Shown here one piece after another: positions 21,331-31,826 of a stretch of DNA of 64,000 bases; positions within the stretch are counted from its first letter, which is position 1; each line of letters begins with the position of its first letter. Where the stretch lies: assembly GCA_001574975.1 (NCBI GenBank), contig KQ965786.1:124001-188000 (forward strand), read 5' to 3'. The position numbers and the translations under genes are program-made. This DNA is from Gonapodya prolifera JEL478. Taxonomy: Eukaryota; Monoblepharomycota; Monoblepharidomycetes; Monoblepharidales; Gonapodyaceae. The notes under the pieces were generated by a model. It saw nothing but the letters and a program-made list of their open reading frames with translations. It did no database searches and was not told the DNA's origin.

Positions 21331-23380
21331 TCACATACCATTGTACCCCACATCGACAGAGAGGGAAACGAGTGATTCCTCAAGGGACGCCTGCAACAAT
21401 GTGTTTTTAAACAGGATACGTTGGTGAAATGCTGCTAGCAACTTACCTCCGCCTTGAGGATATCAATGAAAGGTATTCGTGGCACCACGACGGGGTTATC
21501 GTCGATGAGCTGCTGCAGCTGCTCCGACGCGGACCCCAGCGCGGCCTTGAACGCAAGGTTCACCCTGCACCACAATGCCATTCTCTCAGCTCACGCAGTG
21601 AAAACCCACACACTCCGAACAACCCACCTCTCCATATCTATTTCGCCCAGCCGCTCGTCCGCGCGCACCAGCGTGGCGTCCAAGTCGGCATCCTCTAGCT
21701 CCAGGCCGAATACGATCTGCCCGCCATCCGCATTCGCAGCAGGACTCGCGGCAACCTCGGCTGCCATGTCAAGGGACACAATAAGCGTCCGGGGGGCACC
21801 CAGGCTCGTATCAGTTGGGTTGTCGAAAGCGAACACCGAGACACGCAGCCCGGCGATGGAGGCGACGATGCCTTCCATGGGGGACACGCGGAGATGGGGT
21901 TCCCCTTGTGTGGGATACACATCAATGGAGACGGGGTTGTCGGCGCCGAAGACGTCGGCCACGGCGGGGATGATTTTCGCCCAGGTGGCGGTGGTGAGAA
22001 TCTCGGCGGGCGCCGAGGGTGTGGCTGTGCAGTCGATACGGCGGTTAAGGAAGCCGGACCGAGTGAGAGACCACAGGAAGCACTGCCCGATCGATTTGTG
22101 GAGGTTGAAGGTCAGCATGTGCGCCGCTGAAGTTCGGGAGATAGGCCAAGCAGCCTCCCCAGCAGTGAACGGGGACAGAGAGGAGTAGGGGCAGGCCCCA
22201 GCTTCCGATTGGAAGAGCCCGTAGATGTGTGCGACCGCGTGGGACGGAGAGACGTAGATTGGAGGGACGAACGACACGTTCAGCAGTGAGCCAAGTACGG
22301 GAACAGTCTGCGAACGTAAATGCCACACCGTGATATCCAAGGACAGGTGAGAAAACGATCTGATGCAAACTAACCTTGGGCATCGTGTCGAACAACTGAT
22401 TCGCAGCGTCAGGAAGAGTCTTGTGGACCTCCTCGTTGAGCTTGGTCTCGACATCTCCCTGCACTTTCTGTCTAAACAGGCCCGTGACGGCATTGTAGAG
22501 CCACGCTGCTTTTGAATCAGAAATGTCGATGGTGATTTGGTCGAATGTCGTCGAGGAGTCGAGGACAAAGAGCTGCACCGCGCCCGTTTCACCGACGTAA
22601 AATGTAGTGATGGCAGTCAGGTTTCCACCTAAACCGTGCATGATGGCGTGGCCATGAGATTTTACATGCGGCCACCGTTGTTGGGTGTAGCGGAAGTCCT
22701 ATGGAGAAAAGGGCTCATTCAACGACACCCGCATGGGCATATGCAAGAAACGAAGACCGCCGGTCGGGTCCCGGCAAGTAATAATGGCCAACCTCCGTGA
22801 ATTCCACCTCGTGGGATTGTAACTCACCATCTCGACTTCGAAGGACACATTGCCCAAATGCCCAGTGAGGAAGTTGTTGGTGAGCTCAACATAGGTCAAG
22901 TCCTCCCCGATGGCCACCCAATTCAGCGTTCCGTTCCGGAAAATGAAGTCACAATTTCCGAGCATTGGAATGTCGAGAACCGCATCGAAGTCGGGGACAG
23001 GAACATTCTTGAGGTCCTTGGTCAGAATCTGAGCGCCAACTGAGCGGGGTAACATGGAGCAAAACAAGCTATAGCGTTTGTAACCTCAAGAACTCAGACA
23101 TTTCCCTACCTCGCCCTGCCATATCGAATAGCTTCTTCGTCAGCACCGCTTCCACCGCTGGTCGCACCGCTTCCGCTCCACCATAGTCAAAAAGTTTGCT
23201 GGAGGGCAAGTGAATTATCTGGGGCTTTGTGTGACGTGATGACTCGTGACCGCGCTTTTGCACATTCCCATCGCGCTGTCGAGCAGGTGCCGCTCCAGTT
23301 GATTGCAAGTAGGAAACACAAAGCAGACTTAGAACGAGGTACAGGCCGAGGGTCCACGCTCGTCCGCGATGTGCGAGCAT
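21331..23380 (-). CDS. LBP/BPI/CETP-family secreted lipid-binding protein
   Basis: Member of the family of lipopolysaccharide-binding protein, bactericidal/permeability-increasing protein and lipid-transfer proteins, whose two barrel halves bind phospholipid or lipopolysaccharide. The start at 23380 gives a clear signal peptide (GLYLVLSLLCVSYLQSTGAA). The N-terminal half shows the family order: ILTKDLKNVPVPDFD, LTYVELTNNFLTGHLGN, and, after introns, the signature helix region ISDSKAAWLYNAVTGLFRQK, EVHKTLPDAANQLFDTMP. The C-terminal half has SLLNVSFVPP, SIGQCFLWSLTRSGF and AFDNPTDTSLGAPRTLIVSLD. It ends FKAALGSASEQLQQL, PRIPFIDILKAE and a last short exon ASLEESLVSLSVDVGY, equivalent to the closing strand of BPI, with a stop at 21331-21333. 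Multiple N-glycosylation sequons are present. The family is well known in animals, plants and oomycetes; its role in a fungus is unknown. The family call rests on pattern and order, not on an alignment score. Confidence 0.8.
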
Positions 23381-23501
23381 CACTTCCACTTGCAGTGTTC
23401 GGTTAAGGGGCGAAAACTCCCCAAAAATGAACATTTGACTCCCACAGTGTTTTGGGAGGTATTTGCTATACGTTTCTATTTTTGTCCGCTAAACAGTTCG
23501 A

Positions 23502-24642
23502 TTAGAAAGATATTTGAAAGCGTGATGCGGAGCGATCGAAGAGGGACTCCTTCAAAGCAAGCTCCGCGAGGTAAGGGTGAGCCGGAGCAGCGTCACGGAG
23601 AGCACTTGAAAAGCAACAGGGATGAGATGATAAACCTTCCTTTGTTCCGGTGGGCAACTCACTTGGTGTATCGCGCGATAAGATCTGCCGGCTTTCCAGC
23701 CAACTGTGCTGCCACAATGAGATTGACAAGTGTCTCGGGATTGGTAGAGTCCCGGTTGAGTGACTCCATCAGAAGTTGTTCGGCTTCTGGCAGTTTCCCT
23801 TGTACGATTCGACACGCAGCCTGTCCAGAGAGAAGTTTCGACGACACAAGTTGGGGAGACGCAAGCTCTTCAAAGATGTAGTAGCTCTCTTGGGCCTTCT
23901 GCTCCCCTCCAGAAGCAAGGTTGACCCACGCTTCGGCGAGTTGTGCGAGGCTGGCGTCCTCCGCCCAGGTTTTGACATTTGCAATTGTGGACCGCGCCAA
24001 GTCGATCCGGTTGATTTTAAGCAGAGTTTGAATCGTTAAAGCAGCGCTGCAACGTGTTCCAAAGTGTGTGAATGCCCGAAATTGGATGGTTTCGAAGTCC
24101 ACGTACCATTCCAAATCCTTGGGGAACAGCGACAACACCTTCAACGCCTCATCATACACACCCTCATGGTAGAAAAGTGTCGCCAGAACAACCGCAACAG
24201 ATGTTTTGCCCGCCACCTCTGTTGCTGCAAGTTCCCTCGCCTCTGTCAGAGCAGCCTCTCGGTTCTGAGGGGATTGAAGATAGGAAGCAAGAATGCGAAC
24301 AGAGCGCAGCTCTGAAGGTTGCTGGGGGGTGATTTCAGTGAGGACGAGGTTGAGTTTGTTCTGGGCAATGTAAGAGCGGTACAGATACACCGTCCGTAGC
24401 AGACCTGCATTCGGTTAGTGTCCAGATGAGCTCAGCACCACAGTTTGATATAAGGAGATATTTACGTGCGGCCTCGGAGCGCGGGTTGCTGGCAGGATTC
24501 AATGCTTCATTGACAACGGCCTGGTAAGGATTCCCCAGTTAAATTGGAGATACGATGCAATCCACCACAAAAACCGTGCCTGATAGGATCCCAAATGAAA
24601 GTTGTTTATGAGTCCTCGAAGTTCCTCCGCTGCGTCACCCAT
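23502..24642 (-). CDS. SEC28: Coatomer subunit epsilon
   Basis: Epsilon-COP, a tetratricopeptide-like helical subunit of the COPI coat that, with alpha-COP, stabilises coats for Golgi-to-ER retrieval. The start at 24642 (MGDAAEELRGLINNFHLGSY) is followed by an intron and then EALNPASNPRSEA and RSYIAQNKLNLVLTEI. Repeated helical pairs follow: REAALTEARELAA, VAVVLATLFYHEGVYDEALK, ALTIQTLLKINRIDLA, AQESYYIFEELAS, LLSGQAACRIVQGKLPEAE, NPETLVNLIVAAQLAGKP. After the last intron the protein ends HPYLAELALKESLFDRSASR, the conserved epsilon-COP C-terminus, with a stop at 23502-23504. Length is as expected for the family. The upstream gene (ubiquilin) ends about 110 bp away on the same strand. The yeast name SEC28 is used; COPE is the animal name. 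Confidence 0.92.
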
Positions 24643-24753
24643 ATCTGTGTAGAATTCTGTGACTCCAATGATCATTTAGCCGTCTGGGATTGCAGCATCT
24701 AACTCAAACAACCTATTGTATTGAATTGTGGTAGGAAGCAGTTCACATGTACT

Positions 24754-26309
24754 CTATAACCCTCCCAAAAGGTATGTGATGGCGGACTCCACATTCCCTC
24801 CTGCTGCAAGCAGAGCTCGAATGTTGGCTGCACTATCGGTAAATCCCATGTCAGAAAGTTGTTGAAGTTGTCTGGTGTCCAAAGAAAATGAGCGCGCTTC
24901 AATTGCTTTGCATTCTTCAGTGGTACTCACTCTCGAAATCTGTCTTCTGGCGGCGGCAAAAGGCGTTGTGGTTGTGTGGTACCAGATGTCATAGCGTTTG
25001 TAAACATCTGCATCCACATATCATTCAACGCCGTGTCTCGCTGCCCGGGGATGTTCGGTGATGGAGCGGCTCCAAACGGTTGTGCGAGCGAGCGCAAAGG
25101 AAATGGCGATGGCAACAGCGGATTGGGCTGTGGCGAAGCGGTCTGGGGGGGAAAAGGAAATGGGGGAAGGCTAGACAAGGGATTAGAGGGGGCAGTGTTG
25201 ACGCCGGCCGCCCATGGATTCGGTAGCGCCTGAGCAACAACTCAATATGAAGCATACCATTGTTTTACGCGTCAAAAATTCCACTTACGTCAATGTTCAC
25301 TCCAGTTGTATTCCTCCGATTTGCTCCCAACGCCTCAGCGAGACGCGCGTTCGATTCATCCGTTGGAGCGTTAGCGTCCTGCGATGGCGCATTCAATGGG
25401 TCAAACTGCCTGTAGAGACTTGAAAGGGCCTGGAAGCCTCCAGGTATATTTTCGATGTTCGCGAGTGCCCGGTCTTGGTTTCGCATTGCCTCATTCATGA
25501 GCCGAGGATTTCGAGCAAGTTCTGCTGTTTGCCGGAGAAAGCTATCATCATTTATGATGTGTCGAAACTCGGGATTCGATTCGGTGACTAAAGGCAGTGG
25601 AAAGATCAATCCCGACGCATCCTCAACATATCGAGTGGCAACTCACGTTGCCGCACACGAGGATCAGCCATCATCATTGAGCGCATCACTTCAGGATTGG
25701 CGGTCAGTTGACGCATCATAGGTGTGTCCATCAGAGCAGAAAGAGCCTCTGGGTCCATTCCAGGGACTCCCGGGATTCTAGAATCGTTCGGATTAGGTCT
25801 CTGGGGCACCTGTTGTTGTGCGGGTGGAGGTGGATTTCTAGCAGCTGATTTTGCTTGCCGTACTAGATTTACGGTCGACCCTTTCGTTGAGCAATTGAAA
25901 TGATGCCTCTCGACTTGGTGGTCGGTTCACGAATATCACAATCTATTGATCTCACCAGGCTTTATGTTGTAAAACGCAACTGTTTGCTCATTCTCCAAAA
26001 CGCGTCCAGAATAAATGAGCCTTTGCTCTGTCGCTGGGATTGAAGGATCCAAGATTTCCTCGAGAAGCACTTGTCGGGAGTGGGGAGCACCGTCCATCTC
26101 ATTTCGTTCGGACACGTTGTAAGTTTTCTGACATACCTTTCAGCTCTTCGATCGTATTTGAGTCGATAACACTGATTTCCGTGCGCTTGCCGTCTAACAG
26201 CAGTTAGAGGAATCCAACAACCATCTTCCTCATTGCAAAGGAGCTTCATCCTACCTATCGTCCTCACGAGAACTTCAAAAGGATCAGGCACTTCGTCGTC
26301 GTCCGCCAT
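24754..26309 (-). CDS. DSK2: Ubiquilin/Dsk2-type UBL-UBA shuttle protein
   Basis: Proteasome shuttle that binds the proteasome through an N-terminal ubiquitin-like domain and ubiquitin chains through a C-terminal UBA. The start at 26309 is followed by [10 protein letters not shown]. Across short introns the ubiquitin-like fold continues: [44 protein letters not shown] and STVNLVRQ. The central region has the STI1-like blocks of the family: [56 protein letters not shown] proline/phenylalanine-rich linker follows. The UBA is [39 protein letters not shown], ending at the stop at 24754-24756. All expected domains are present and in the usual order. The MAPKK gene lies upstream on the same strand, about 120 bp away. 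Confidence 0.93.
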
Positions 26310-26428
26310 CGTATCTTTCAATGGAATAGCGCAGAGATCTTGAAACTTCGGCTAAAAAATTTAACCGAGCTGAAGTGCAACCCCAGTCATCGTTTGTCCT
26401 ATTTACCAAATGTTTTATCTACAAAAAA

Positions 26429-28102
26429 TTAGGTGAGTACGGTCACCTTCTTCAACCACTCGGGATCCAGCTTTCCATCCCCTCCCTTCTTCGTCACAAA
26501 AGGATGACGCAGCAGTTCCTTCGGTGCGCTTCGCTGGGACGCTTCCTTCTTCAGACAACGATCGACAAAGTCGCAGAACTCGGGTGAATACTTCGAGTCC
26601 GGCAGTGAGGGAGGGGGTTCGTTCACAATGTTCTGAATGAGTTCCAAGATCGGCACCGCACCGCCAGCGCTGGCAGCCGACGGGTATGGATGGTGCCCGA
26701 GAGCAAGCTCAATCGCCATTATTCCGAGAGACCATACGTCCGAGCGGTTGCTGTAAGGTGCACCCTGTATTCGTTCGGGCTATTGAAATGATCACAGGTT
26801 GGATTGGTTCCCGCGGTTGGAACAGATTCAAAATGACGAAGGTCTTCCAAAAGGCACACCGCCAAAAAACTTACGCTCATGTAGTTCGAGGTCCCAACAA
26901 ATGTTTCGGCAACGGAGTTGACCGTCATCCCGGCGACCCCAAAATCGCAAAGCTTCACTTCCCCACGCGAGTTCACCAGCACATTGGAAGGCTTCACATC
27001 TGCATGGAGCGAGTGCGAAGGATAGGGGTAAAAATCGCAGCTAAACTTTTAACTGGTGGAACCACACCCACCTCGATGCAGAATGCGTAATTCATGGTGG
27101 AGGTACACAAGCCCTAGCAGCATGGACAGAGATATTCGAGCAATTACTTCCTCGGGAAGCGGTCCAGCTTGTTGCAGAAGAGCGTGAAGAGACCCCACGT
27201 CCATATATTCCTGAGGTGAAAGCTCAGACAAGCTCCAGTATATCCGGCAGGTGTACACTCACCATGCAAATGCTAATATCATTGTCGCGGTGGAAAGCAC
27301 CATAGAATGTGATGATATTGGGGTGATGGCAGTCGTGCAGAACCCGTAGTTCGCGAACAATCATTTTGCGGATTTTCGCCTTACTCTCCACATGAATCAG
27401 CTAAACAAGAGAAGTGGTTAACTATTTGAAAAGCTACGCAGGGTTTCCCGTGGGAAGACACACCTTTCGAGCCATCATCGTGTTTGTGGATTTGTGCCAG
27501 ACCTTCTGAACAACACCTCCATTGCCAGAGCCGAGTTCCGCAACAACATTGAGATCTTCCTCGCGGAGTTCCGTCAGGTAACATCCCTTTGGAATCTCTA
27601 TAGCCGGGGGGCTGATGTACTCTCGGTTGGTGAGATGTGAGGCACTCTGATCGTCCGAGCCTGCAGAATCTGGAGGGCGGGGGAGTGGGTTGCCAGGAGT
27701 GATGGAGGGGAGCTTGAGGTGTGGGCCTTTTCGTGGCTTTCGCTTTGTTCTGTGGTGTTAAGTGAATGTTTCAAAGACTGTCAGCTCTTTTCCGACAGTC
27801 GTGGCTTGAGCACGTCCATTTGCGCTTCCACCGAAAACGCCGTGCCCACTTATTTTTCACATCCTCCCTGTGTCAATTGATCTTCCACACGATGTCCCAT
27901 TTTATGTACCCATTTCCGTCTACTCACAAGGCCGGCGATCCCACAGCAGAAGACACGGCAGAATCCTGAACCGACGTGACCGAGTCCGAGGGTCCCAGGC
28001 TGCCCAGGCTGGGGTGCGCTCCTTCCTCGACTCGGGGGTTAGGGCTAATGTGGATCCAAGCCGAAGGAGTATTCGAGATTGAATCAGGGGTAACAGCACC
28101 AT
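26429..28102 (-). CDS. MAP kinase kinase (STE7/MEK family)
   Basis: Dual-specificity kinase that phosphorylates a MAP kinase. The kinase domain is read across several introns: [13 protein letters not shown] (glycine loop), MMARK (lysine of the ATP site), [13 protein letters not shown]-type helix ([20 protein letters not shown]), [12 protein letters not shown], catalytic [20 protein letters not shown] and the activation loop [14 protein letters not shown], with serine and threonine at the MAPKK phospho-positions. Downstream are [20 protein letters not shown] and [20 protein letters not shown], with a stop at 26429-26431. The N-terminal region is serine/proline-rich. One exon (about 27928-28102, [17 protein letters not shown]) splices in phase into [16 protein letters not shown], a basic stretch that could be a MAPK docking motif. 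The true first exon, probably between 28100 and 28690, was not resolved, so the 5' limit given is provisional. Confidence 0.88.
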
Positions 28103-28703
28103 CTAAGCCATGGGATCAAAAGAGACGGCGTGGTTTCGTAGCAGGAACCGCATTCATGCCCGGGGGCGGTTGGCGAAGGAGTGGAGTCCCATATATGAAA
28201 ACATGGTACACAGGTCCGAACCAAGGAAGCGATCGCACCTCGCATCGACAACGCATCCATCGAGTTCACCAAGGCGGTCATGGCCATGGAAGTTTTCAAC
28301 GAATTGGCGGAAGAACGGCACAGGCACACTAGCGAAGTTTCTGAACCCTTGTTTCCTGTTTCTGATGCGGCTGGTCCGTCTGTCGTTTTCGACAGTGGCA
28401 ATCGAGAGAAGGAGGGGTAACCGGTGAGGGGCAATGGTTCAAGGTCGATCCATCACATGCGAGAGGAAGGAATACATTGACTCACCGTCTTCTCGCTGTA
28501 TAGGTCGCTGAAGAGAGGGCGGACAATGGTTTGAGAGTCAAAGTGTGAGAGTGGTGTGGACGAAACGGACGGGAATGGGCGAAGGTGAAGTGAGTTGTTT
28601 TGGGAAATCAGCCAGGCAAGATGGTTTCGGTCAGTGCCTCCCCCCAGACCCTTGTGATTCTTTTTGTTTGTACCTTTTCGCATCAAGATCACACTTGTAA
28701 GAG
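28103..28703. other. Unresolved region 5' of the MAPKK gene
   Basis: This stretch should contain the remaining 5' exon(s) and promoter of the MAPKK gene. On the minus strand a frame starting near 28680 (MRKGTNKKN) and ending at a good donor at about 28484 is a candidate first exon, but it could not be joined in frame. On the plus strand 28218-28427 reads as a coding-like peptide (RIDNASIEFTKAVMAMEVFN) without a start codon. Which strand is expressed is undecided. Confidence 0.35.
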
Positions 28704-30486
28704 TTAGATAGGCGGTACAATTTCAGATAAAACGTCTTTCCGAACATCTCCGGGCTCTATTTTGTCCTCTTTGGTCCCGCCACTCTCAGACAGTGCTTCT
28801 ACATCCCTTCTGAGATCATCCGCACCAGGGTTGAAACGGAGAGCCTTTTTGAGCAACTCCACGCCTAACACAAACGCACGTCACACGTCACATATTTGGT
28901 CCACACACTGTCCCCGACTCCCCTCATGGACCCACCTTGATTCCTCCGTCCCCTTCCAATCTCCGCCGCGCCCCACCGCGCCCACAGCTTCGACCTGAGC
29001 TTCTTTGCGCCTTCCTCTGCCGTCTCCTGCGCGACGCCCTCGCCCTCCGCCGCCCTGCTGACTGCCTCGTCAAGAGCCCCCAAAGCGGCCTCGCAGTCCA
29101 CCGCGCACCCGTTGTGGTTGCGCATGCGCAGATACACCGCAGCACGGTTGGCGAGCAACGTGGGGTCGTGTGGAGCCAGGGCGATCGCGGCCGTCAATGC
29201 AGCCAGGGCAGAGCGGAAGTCGGACGCGGATACGAATTTTTCGGCGCGGGCGGCGAGAAGGGCGGCTGTGGAGGTGTTGGTTTGGCCTCTGTGATGAAGC
29301 TCCGCCCCGGAAAGCATGTACGGGATGACTCACGGGTTTCGTTTTGCAAGTCTTCTGAGGTGTCCTTCTTATGGACGTTGTCTCGGCGTTTGACGTAGTG
29401 CTGCCATTTCACTTGAAAGGCAAAGAGATATTGTGTCATGGTAGATGGAGCGTCCAAAGGCGGTCACACGCACCATCTTCGCTCTCTCGTGCGGCGGATC
29501 GCTGTTCTCGTGGTGTGAAGGTTATGGTGATTTCGCCTTGTTTTCTTGGCGGCGGCGGCAGCTTTCGCTCGGGGTACGTTCCTTGAAGTGCCAACGGTGT
29601 GAGGAATCCCGAAAAGGGGGTTCACCAGGTCTGCTTACTTTCAAGTTGCTTCCTGACGCGAGACCGTATCGCCGCCAGCTCATGTTCACTAAGTTCTTCG
29701 TGTACCACATCGGGCGCCTTTTGCGTATCGTTTGAGGTCTCAAGCCACCCTTTGAGATCGTTCTGTGTTGGCCCCGTTACCGCGTATTCATAATATTGTA
29801 CGCGATCTCGGCGGACCAAACGCAGAGCTCACCGCCGCCTCATCTCTTTCAATATCTTTCGCCCTCTCCACCTCGGCCCGCTGCTTCTGCTCCACCTTGA
29901 GTTGCTTATCCACCATATCGCGCCGTTCTTGGTGCTTCCTCATCTCCCGCTCTTTCGCTTCCTGAGTCGGTAAAACGGATTATTCTGAATGTTGAAATAT
30001 ATTTTAGCGTTACAAGGCGACCCACCGTCTCGTGCCGATCTCGCAGTCGTGCTTGTGCGGCCTGGCGTCGTTCCTTGCGCTCTTCTACCGCCAGCTCGCA
30101 TCGCGGCGAATTCCACACTCCAGTTTGGGCCTATTAACGTAGAGAGTTCTCAGCTTAAGAAAAAACATGTTCCATTAGCGCAAGCGGGGTAAAATACCTT
30201 GACAACTTGAAACGTGACAACTCCGCCGCCAATCGTCGCCTTGGAAGCGACATCGTCGATGCGATCGAATAGATCGAGCTCAAAGAAGTAGGGCGGGAAG
30301 TTTATCTTGATGTAGCTATCGTCCGCTGTTGATTGAGTGTGAGGTGAAGCGCACGGCGTTGATGAGCCCAACATGAAACTCACAGTAAATGTCGACCTTT
30401 GAGGGAGCAACGCCTTTCAGCGGCACACAGATTGACGCCTCATCTTCTGTCTCGCTGAACTGGAAGTCTTTGACCAGAATCGGCAT
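28704..30486 (-). CDS. DNAAF4: Dynein axonemal assembly factor 4 (DYX1C1) homologue
   Basis: Cytoplasmic co-chaperone that helps pre-assemble outer and inner dynein arms for motile flagella. The start at 30486 begins a CS (p23-like) domain: MPILVKDFQFSETEDEASIC, PLKGVAPSKVDIY, then SYIKINFPPYFFELDLFDRI and ATIGGGVVTFQVVK. A charged helical linker follows (EERKERRQAAQARLRDRHE, MRKHQERRDMVDKQLKVE), then DNDLKGW-type sequence and the family hallmark GEITITFTPREQRSAARES. The C-terminal TPR unit has FVSASDFRSALAALTAAIAL, HDPTLLANRAAVYLRMRNHN, CAVDCEAALGALDEAV and KLWARWGAAE. The protein ends GVELLKKALRFNPGADDLRR and a short acidic tail, with a stop at 28704-28706. All three parts of DYX1C1 are present in order. 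The start codon lies only 79 bp from the divergent FAM114-like gene. Its presence implies a flagellated life stage. Confidence 0.88.
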
Positions 30487-30565
30487 TTGAATCAATGATG
30501 CAGGACGAGAAGAACGCTTTGCTTTGGTCAAACTCCACTGGCATCGCATTCAATATATAACAGCG
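30487..30565. promoter_or_regulatory. Compact bidirectional promoter
   Basis: Only 79 bp separate the start codons of the divergent DNAAF4 (minus) and FAM114-like (plus) genes, so both core promoters and 5' leaders must overlap here. A TATATAA word is present at about 30552-30559. Confidence 0.55.
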
Positions 30566-31772
30566 ATGGCAGACAACGGGCATGCTGTCTCTGCAGACCA
30601 GGACAATGGAAAGACGAATGCGGATGAACAGGACGGGGCAGCGACACAATCGGACGCAGGCTGGGGTTGGACAGGCTGGCTCGACAACACAGTCAAGCAA
30701 GTCCAGGAGCAGAGCTCAAAGGCTTTTAAAGAAAGTGAGTAAGTGTTACTTTGTCGCCAATTTTTTCTTTCTCTGACCTGGCTAGCGCTTAAAGTATACA
30801 GCATTATTGAAACACCAGACATATCGTCACCTGCAACACTGCGTTCACAACAACAAGAAAAACAACCACACCAACTTGTTGTGGAACAAACTCGCGCTCT
30901 TGTTGCGTCGGTGGCAGAGGAGAGTTCCAAGATAATGGACCAAGTCGGAAAAAGCGTGGTGCTCACTCGAGGCGTAACAGTACTCGAGAACCTGGGTCCC
31001 TCCCTCTCGTCCTTCTTCACCCCTCAAATCACATTCGAGTCACACCTCACGCAACTCAACGTGCCCTCGCTCTTGGAATGTCTCGACCTACTGCGCTCCA
31101 AGGCGTTTACTGCAACCGACGTACCGCAGGACGAAGTCGCTGCGCGGGCGCGAGAGAGCCTGACGTCGTTCTTTGATGAAGATTCAATCATGGAGGCAGT
31201 CGATCGTGCCGAGATCCCGCAAGGTCACCTGCGTGAATCTGCATCAGGAATCGACGAAGAAGTCGTTGGTGAGATTGAAACAGCAGAGTCCAGCGACGTC
31301 ACGGATCTGTGCGTGTGATGTGTCTTTACGTTTGCCCTTTGCGTACCTGCAAAAACCCTCCTTCTTTGACGTTCTCACGGCCCAGAGCCTCCTCAACCAC
31401 CGCCATCTCCCAATACACCGCCGCATCAGTGCGCCTCCTCCTCCTCTTCGCGCACCGGGTTCCCACGATGTCTGACGCGCCGCCTGTCGTGGGCGGTCGG
31501 GCGCGCGACATTGCCGTGTCGCTTCTCGCGGTGAGTTTGAGTCACTTCGCCTGCTCTGCTCAACTGCGTCGGCTGCGAGCTCACTTTACCGCCACGCCAC
31601 ACAGGGCATCAAACGTCTTTCAACTCGACACGCATCCATCGTCAGTAGCGATGATGTGAAGGTCGTACACGTCAACGCGGAGAAGGCGACGAGTATCGTC
31701 ATGGAGGCCCTTGGGGCCGTGGGGGATATTGTGAAGCAACGAGCGGGATCCGCGGCAGCGACTCACTCATGA
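30566..31772 (+). CDS. FAM114-like protein
   Basis: Probable relative of the FAM114 (NOXP20) family, whose animal members associate with Golgi and Rab2. The start at 30566 gives a hydrophilic N-terminus followed by the tryptophan-rich motif WGWTGWLDNTVKQVQEQSSK. After an intron come amphipathic helices (QTRALVASVAEESSKIMDQV, GKSVVLTRGVTVLENLG) and an acidic region. An intron (about 31303-31389) joins SSDVTDL to ASSTTAISQYTAASVRLLLL. A final exon (GIKRLSTRHASIV, EKATSIVMEALGAVGDIVKQ) closes the protein at a stop at 31770-31772. The order of W-rich motif, helical core and C-terminal helices fits FAM114, but the similarity is weak by eye. If that assignment is wrong, this is an orphan soluble helical protein. 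Divergently paired with DNAAF4. Confidence 0.6.
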
Positions 31773-31826
31773 TACCTTTTGTATTTATTTCTATGACTTT
31801 ATATGAAAGTACGAAACTTTGGCATG

